From NCBI RefSeq assembly GCF_013149785.1, contig NZ_JABEZU010000002.1, forward strand, positions 868,001-932,000: DNA of 64,000 nt, in the 5' to 3' direction. Below the pieces are notes generated by a model. It made no database searches. It was not told the origin of the DNA and was given only the letters and a program-made list of their open reading frames with translations. Origin of the DNA: Isoptericola halotolerans. GTDB lineage: Bacteria > Actinomycetota > Actinomycetes > Actinomycetales > Cellulomonadaceae. The position numbers were made by a program, and so were the translations under genes. This document shows, in pieces, positions 62,013-64,000 of the stretch (position 1 is the first letter of the stretch; each line of letters begins with the position of its first letter).

Positions 62013-63188
62013 ATGGGTGATGCAGCACGCGCCCGTCTCGGCGTCGGGATGGTCGGCTACTCGTTCATGGGCGCCGCGCACTCGCAGGCGTGGCGTACCG
62101 CACCCCGATTCTTCGACCTGCCGCTGCGCACGGAGATGACCGCCGTCGTCGGACGTGACAAGGAGCGGGTCACCGAAGCCGCCGAGCGGCTCGGGTGGGA
62201 GTCCACCGAGACCGACTGGCGACGACTGCTGGAGCGGGACGACATCGACCTCGTCGACATCTGCACGCCCGGCAACACGCACGCGGAGATCGCGATCGCG
62301 GCGCTCGACGCCGGCAAGCACGTGCTGTGCGAGAAGCCGCTGGCGAACAGCGTCGCCGAGGCCGAGCAGATGACGGCCGCCGCCGAACGGGCCGCCGCCC
62401 GGGGCGTGCGCTCCATGGTGGGCTTCACCTACCGGCGTGTCCCCGCGATCCAGCTGGCTCGCCAGCTCGTGGCGGAGGGCCGGATCGGCGAGGTCCGCCA
62501 CGTCCGGGCCCAGTACCTGCAGGACTGGCTCACCGACCCGGCCGCACCGCTGTCATGGAGGCTGGACAAGGCGAAGGCGGGATCGGGCGCACTGGGCGAC
62601 ATCGGTGCCCACGTCGTCGACCTGGCCCAGTTCGTGACCGACCAGTCGGTGGTGGGGGTCAACGGCACGCTCGAGACCTTCGTCACCGAGCGGCCGGTGG
62701 CGGCGTCGTCGAGCGGGCTCACCGGCGAGGCCGGCGAGGGCACGGGCCCGGTGACCGTCGACGACGCGGCGCTGTTCTTCGGCCGGCTGTCCGGTGGCGG
62801 GCTCGCGAGCTTCGAGGCCACCCGCTTCGCTGCGGGCCGCAAGAACGCGATCCGCCTCGAGATCAACGGATCCCGCGGTTCGGTGGCGTTCGACTTCGAG
62901 GACATGAACGTCCTGCACTACTTCGACGGCGACGAGCCGGGCGCGACGGCCGGCTTCCGCCGCATCGTGGTGACCGAGCCGGAGCACCCGTACGTCGCCG
63001 CCTGGTGGCCCCCGGGCCACGGGCTCGGGTACGAGCACGGGTTCACCCACCAGGTCGTCGACCTCGTGGAGGACCTCGCGGCAGGCAGGGCGCCGACGCC
63101 CTCGTTCGCCGACGGGCTGGCGGTCCAGCGCGTGCTCGACGCCGTCGAGCGGAGCTCGGACTCGGGCGGTGCCTGGACCGAGATCTGA
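62013..63188 (+). CDS. Gfo/Idh/MocA-family oxidoreductase
   Basis: A 391-residue NAD(P) dehydrogenase. The Rossmann start reads LGVGMVGYSFMGAAHSQAWRTAPRFFDLPLRTEMTAVVGRD. DLVDICTPGNTHAEIAIAALDAGKHVLCEKPLANSVAEAEQM contains the EKP Lys. MVGFTYRRVPAIQLARQLVAEGRIGEVRHVRAQYLQDW and SGALGDIGAHVVDLAQFVTDQSV carry the DxGxHxxD catalytic pattern (D, H, D all present). The ATG at 62013 has GAAGGAAGGACC upstream. It follows the sugar importer and precedes a secreted ThuA, so it likely oxidises the imported sugar or polyol. Inositol-dehydrogenase-like, but specificity is unproven. Confidence 0.91.
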   Translation: MGDAARARLGVGMVGYSFMGAAHSQAWRTAPRFFDLPLRTEMTAVVGRDKERVTEAAERLGWESTETDWRRLLERDDIDLVDICTPGNTHAEIAIAALDAGKHVLCEKPLANSVAEAEQMTAAAERAAARGVRSMVGFTYRRVPAIQLARQLVAEGRIGEVRHVRAQYLQDWLTDPAAPLSWRLDKAKAGSGALGDIGAHVVDLAQFVTDQSVVGVNGTLETFVTERPVAASSSGLTGEAGEGTGPVTVDDAALFFGRLSGGGLASFEATRFAAGRKNAIRLEINGSRGSVAFDFEDMNVLHYFDGDEPGATAGFRRIVVTEPEHPYVAAWWPPGHGLGYEHGFTHQVVDLVEDLAAGRAPTPSFADGLAVQRVLDAVERSSDSGGAWTEI

Positions 63189-63194
63189 CGGCAC

Positions 63195-63228
63195 CACCGG
63201 TGGCCGGCGACGACGCCGGCCACCGGTG
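63195..63228 (+). terminator. Hairpin terminator after the dehydrogenase gene
   Basis: CACCGGTGGCCGGCG and CGCCGGCCACCGGTG form a perfect 15-bp stem around ACGA, 6 bp after the stop. The rest of the gap to 63383 holds a smaller inverted repeat, CGAGAGCTC / GAGCTCTCG (63312-63335), and no gene. Confidence 0.85.
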
Positions 63229-63383
63229 AGCCTCGCCCCGGCAGAGGAAGGAGGCACGACGACGCCCGTCCGCGGGCAGGACGACCGGCGACACCGTCGC
63301 CGTCAGGCAGACGAGAGCTCAGGGCCGAGCTCTCGCCACGCCTCGGAGCGCAGCACCACTGACCCACCACGAAGGAGATCTTG

Positions 63384-64000
63384 GTGATACACGTGCTCTC
63401 GCGCAGACCGCGCGCAGCGACTCGCCTCGTCGCGAGTGCCGCCGCCGCAGCGGTGTGCCTACCCCTGATGCTGGCGACGGCGGCGAGCGCCGCCGTCCCG
63501 GCTGCCGCAGACGAAGCCGTCGACGTCGACGTCGCGGCCGAGACCGACCCGTTCGACGTCCTCGTCTTCTCCAAGACGGCGGGATTCCGCCACGGCTCCA
63601 TCCCTGCCGGCATCGCCGCGATCGAGCAGCTGGGAGTGGAGAACGGTTTCTCGGTGGACTCCACCGAGGACGCCGGGGCGTTCACCGACGAGAACCTCGA
63701 GCAGTACGAGGCCGTCGTCTGGCTCTCCACCACCGGTGACGTGCTCAACGACGAGCAGCAGGAGGCGTTCGAGCGCTACATCGGCAACGGCGGCGGCTAC
63801 GCCGGCGTCCACGCCGCCTCCGACACCGAGTACGACTGGCCCTGGTACGGCGAGCTGGTCGGTGCGTACTTCGCCTCGCACCCGGCGAACCAGGACGCGA
63901 CGATCAAGGTCGAGGACTCCGTCCACCCCTCCACGGACCACCTGCCCGAGCGGTGGGAGAGGTACGACGAGTGGTACAACTTCCGCTCCAGCCCGCGGGA
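63384..64000 (+). CDS. Secreted ThuA-domain protein (3' end outside window)
   Basis: At least 205 codons, open at the window end. The signal peptide starts VIHVLSRRPRAATRLVASA and continues through AAAAVCLPLMLATAASAAVPAAADEA. The mature part is a ThuA domain: FDVLVFSKTAGFRHGSIPAGIAAIEQLGVENGFSVDSTEDAGAF, YEAVVWLSTTGDVLNDEQQEAFERYIGNGGGYAGVHAASDTEYDWPWYGELVGAYFASHPANQDATIKV. Secreted actinobacterial ThuA proteins of this type are often long, with sugar dehydrogenase, PKD or carbohydrate-binding domains after ThuA; that part is not visible here. GAAGGAGA lies 6-8 bp before GTG 63384. It is the third ThuA protein in the window and the only exported one. Confidence 0.86.
   Translation, partial: MIHVLSRRPRAATRLVASAAAAAVCLPLMLATAASAAVPAAADEAVDVDVAAETDPFDVLVFSKTAGFRHGSIPAGIAAIEQLGVENGFSVDSTEDAGAFTDENLEQYEAVVWLSTTGDVLNDEQQEAFERYIGNGGGYAGVHAASDTEYDWPWYGELVGAYFASHPANQDATIKVEDSVHPSTDHLPERWERYDEWYNFRSSPR

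Noticed and set aside
63312-63335. CGAGAGCTC/GAGCTCTCG as a second terminator
   Set aside because: Only a 9-bp stem, located within the presumed leader of the secreted ThuA gene; it may be an operator, but nothing decides this.

Overview
The window is GC-rich DNA (roughly 70% or more by eye) from an actinobacterium. Gram-positive-type lipoproteins, a conservon (cvnA-E), a NnaR-type HemD/winged-helix regulator, leaderless promoters of the TAnnnT-n(6-8)-ATG/GTG type, an S9 peptidase and a secreted GH5_8/CBM2 mannanase suggest Micrococcales, in the Cellulomonas/Cellulosimicrobium/Promicromonospora neighbourhood. That placement is inference from gene content, not a phylogeny.

Layout. (1) 1-1700: end of etfB, then etfA. 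(2) 1722-5268, minus: a molybdenum cofactor operon (moeA-mobA-DUF6457-moaA-moaD) with successive ATGA start/stop overlaps down to moaA. Its moeA carries two palindromic in-frame insertions. (3) 5506-10795: narK, nitrate reductase catalytic subunit and its FAD/[2Fe-2S] electron-transfer subunit. (4) 10878-18570: a type I restriction-modification island, hsdR-hsdS-GIY-YIG/DUF4357 (frameshifted)-antitoxin-PIN toxin-hsdM, bounded by two strong hairpin terminators. (5) 18625-19992, minus: secreted mannanase. (6) 20227-25252: nirB-nirD-cobA-nnaR, behind a leaderless promoter and a GlnR-box-like site. (7) 25259-30327: two-component system divergent from a LolA-like protein and an ABC exporter. (8) 30332-33376, minus: modA-modB-modC with an HTH-MOP regulator; divergent from it, 33479-36236 holds a second moeA, moaC and a MoaB-MoaE fusion. 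(9) 36351-38597: Tat-exported PhoX-like phosphatase behind a PHO-box-like repeat. (10) 38714-42634: cysteine desulfurase, mnmA, a small unknown protein, a leaderless 31-codon ORF and a MetE-like protein. (11) 42761-45722: LacI regulator, ThuA protein and Gfo/Idh/MocA oxidoreductase. (12) 45719-47878, minus: prolyl oligopeptidase. (13) 48094-52081: conservon, convergent with a flavin monooxygenase-like gene. (14) 53797-56247: an unusually long ligA. (15) 56260-64000: ROK repressor and ThuA (minus), divergent from a sugar ABC importer, a second Gfo/Idh/MocA enzyme and a secreted ThuA protein that runs off the window.

How it fits together. Nitrate taken up by NarK is reduced by the Mo-bis-MGD enzyme and then by siroheme-dependent NirBD. 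CobA starts siroheme synthesis, ModABC and the moa/moe genes supply molybdenum cofactor, and GlnR/NnaR probably control the pathway. The restriction island has been placed between the nitrate reductase and nitrite reductase halves of this pathway. Three ThuA-domain proteins and two Gfo/Idh/MocA dehydrogenases under LacI and ROK control point to oxidative catabolism of sugars that cannot be identified from sequence alone. No tRNA, rRNA, CRISPR array, insertion sequence or prophage was seen. No stretch above 300 bases lacks a gene.
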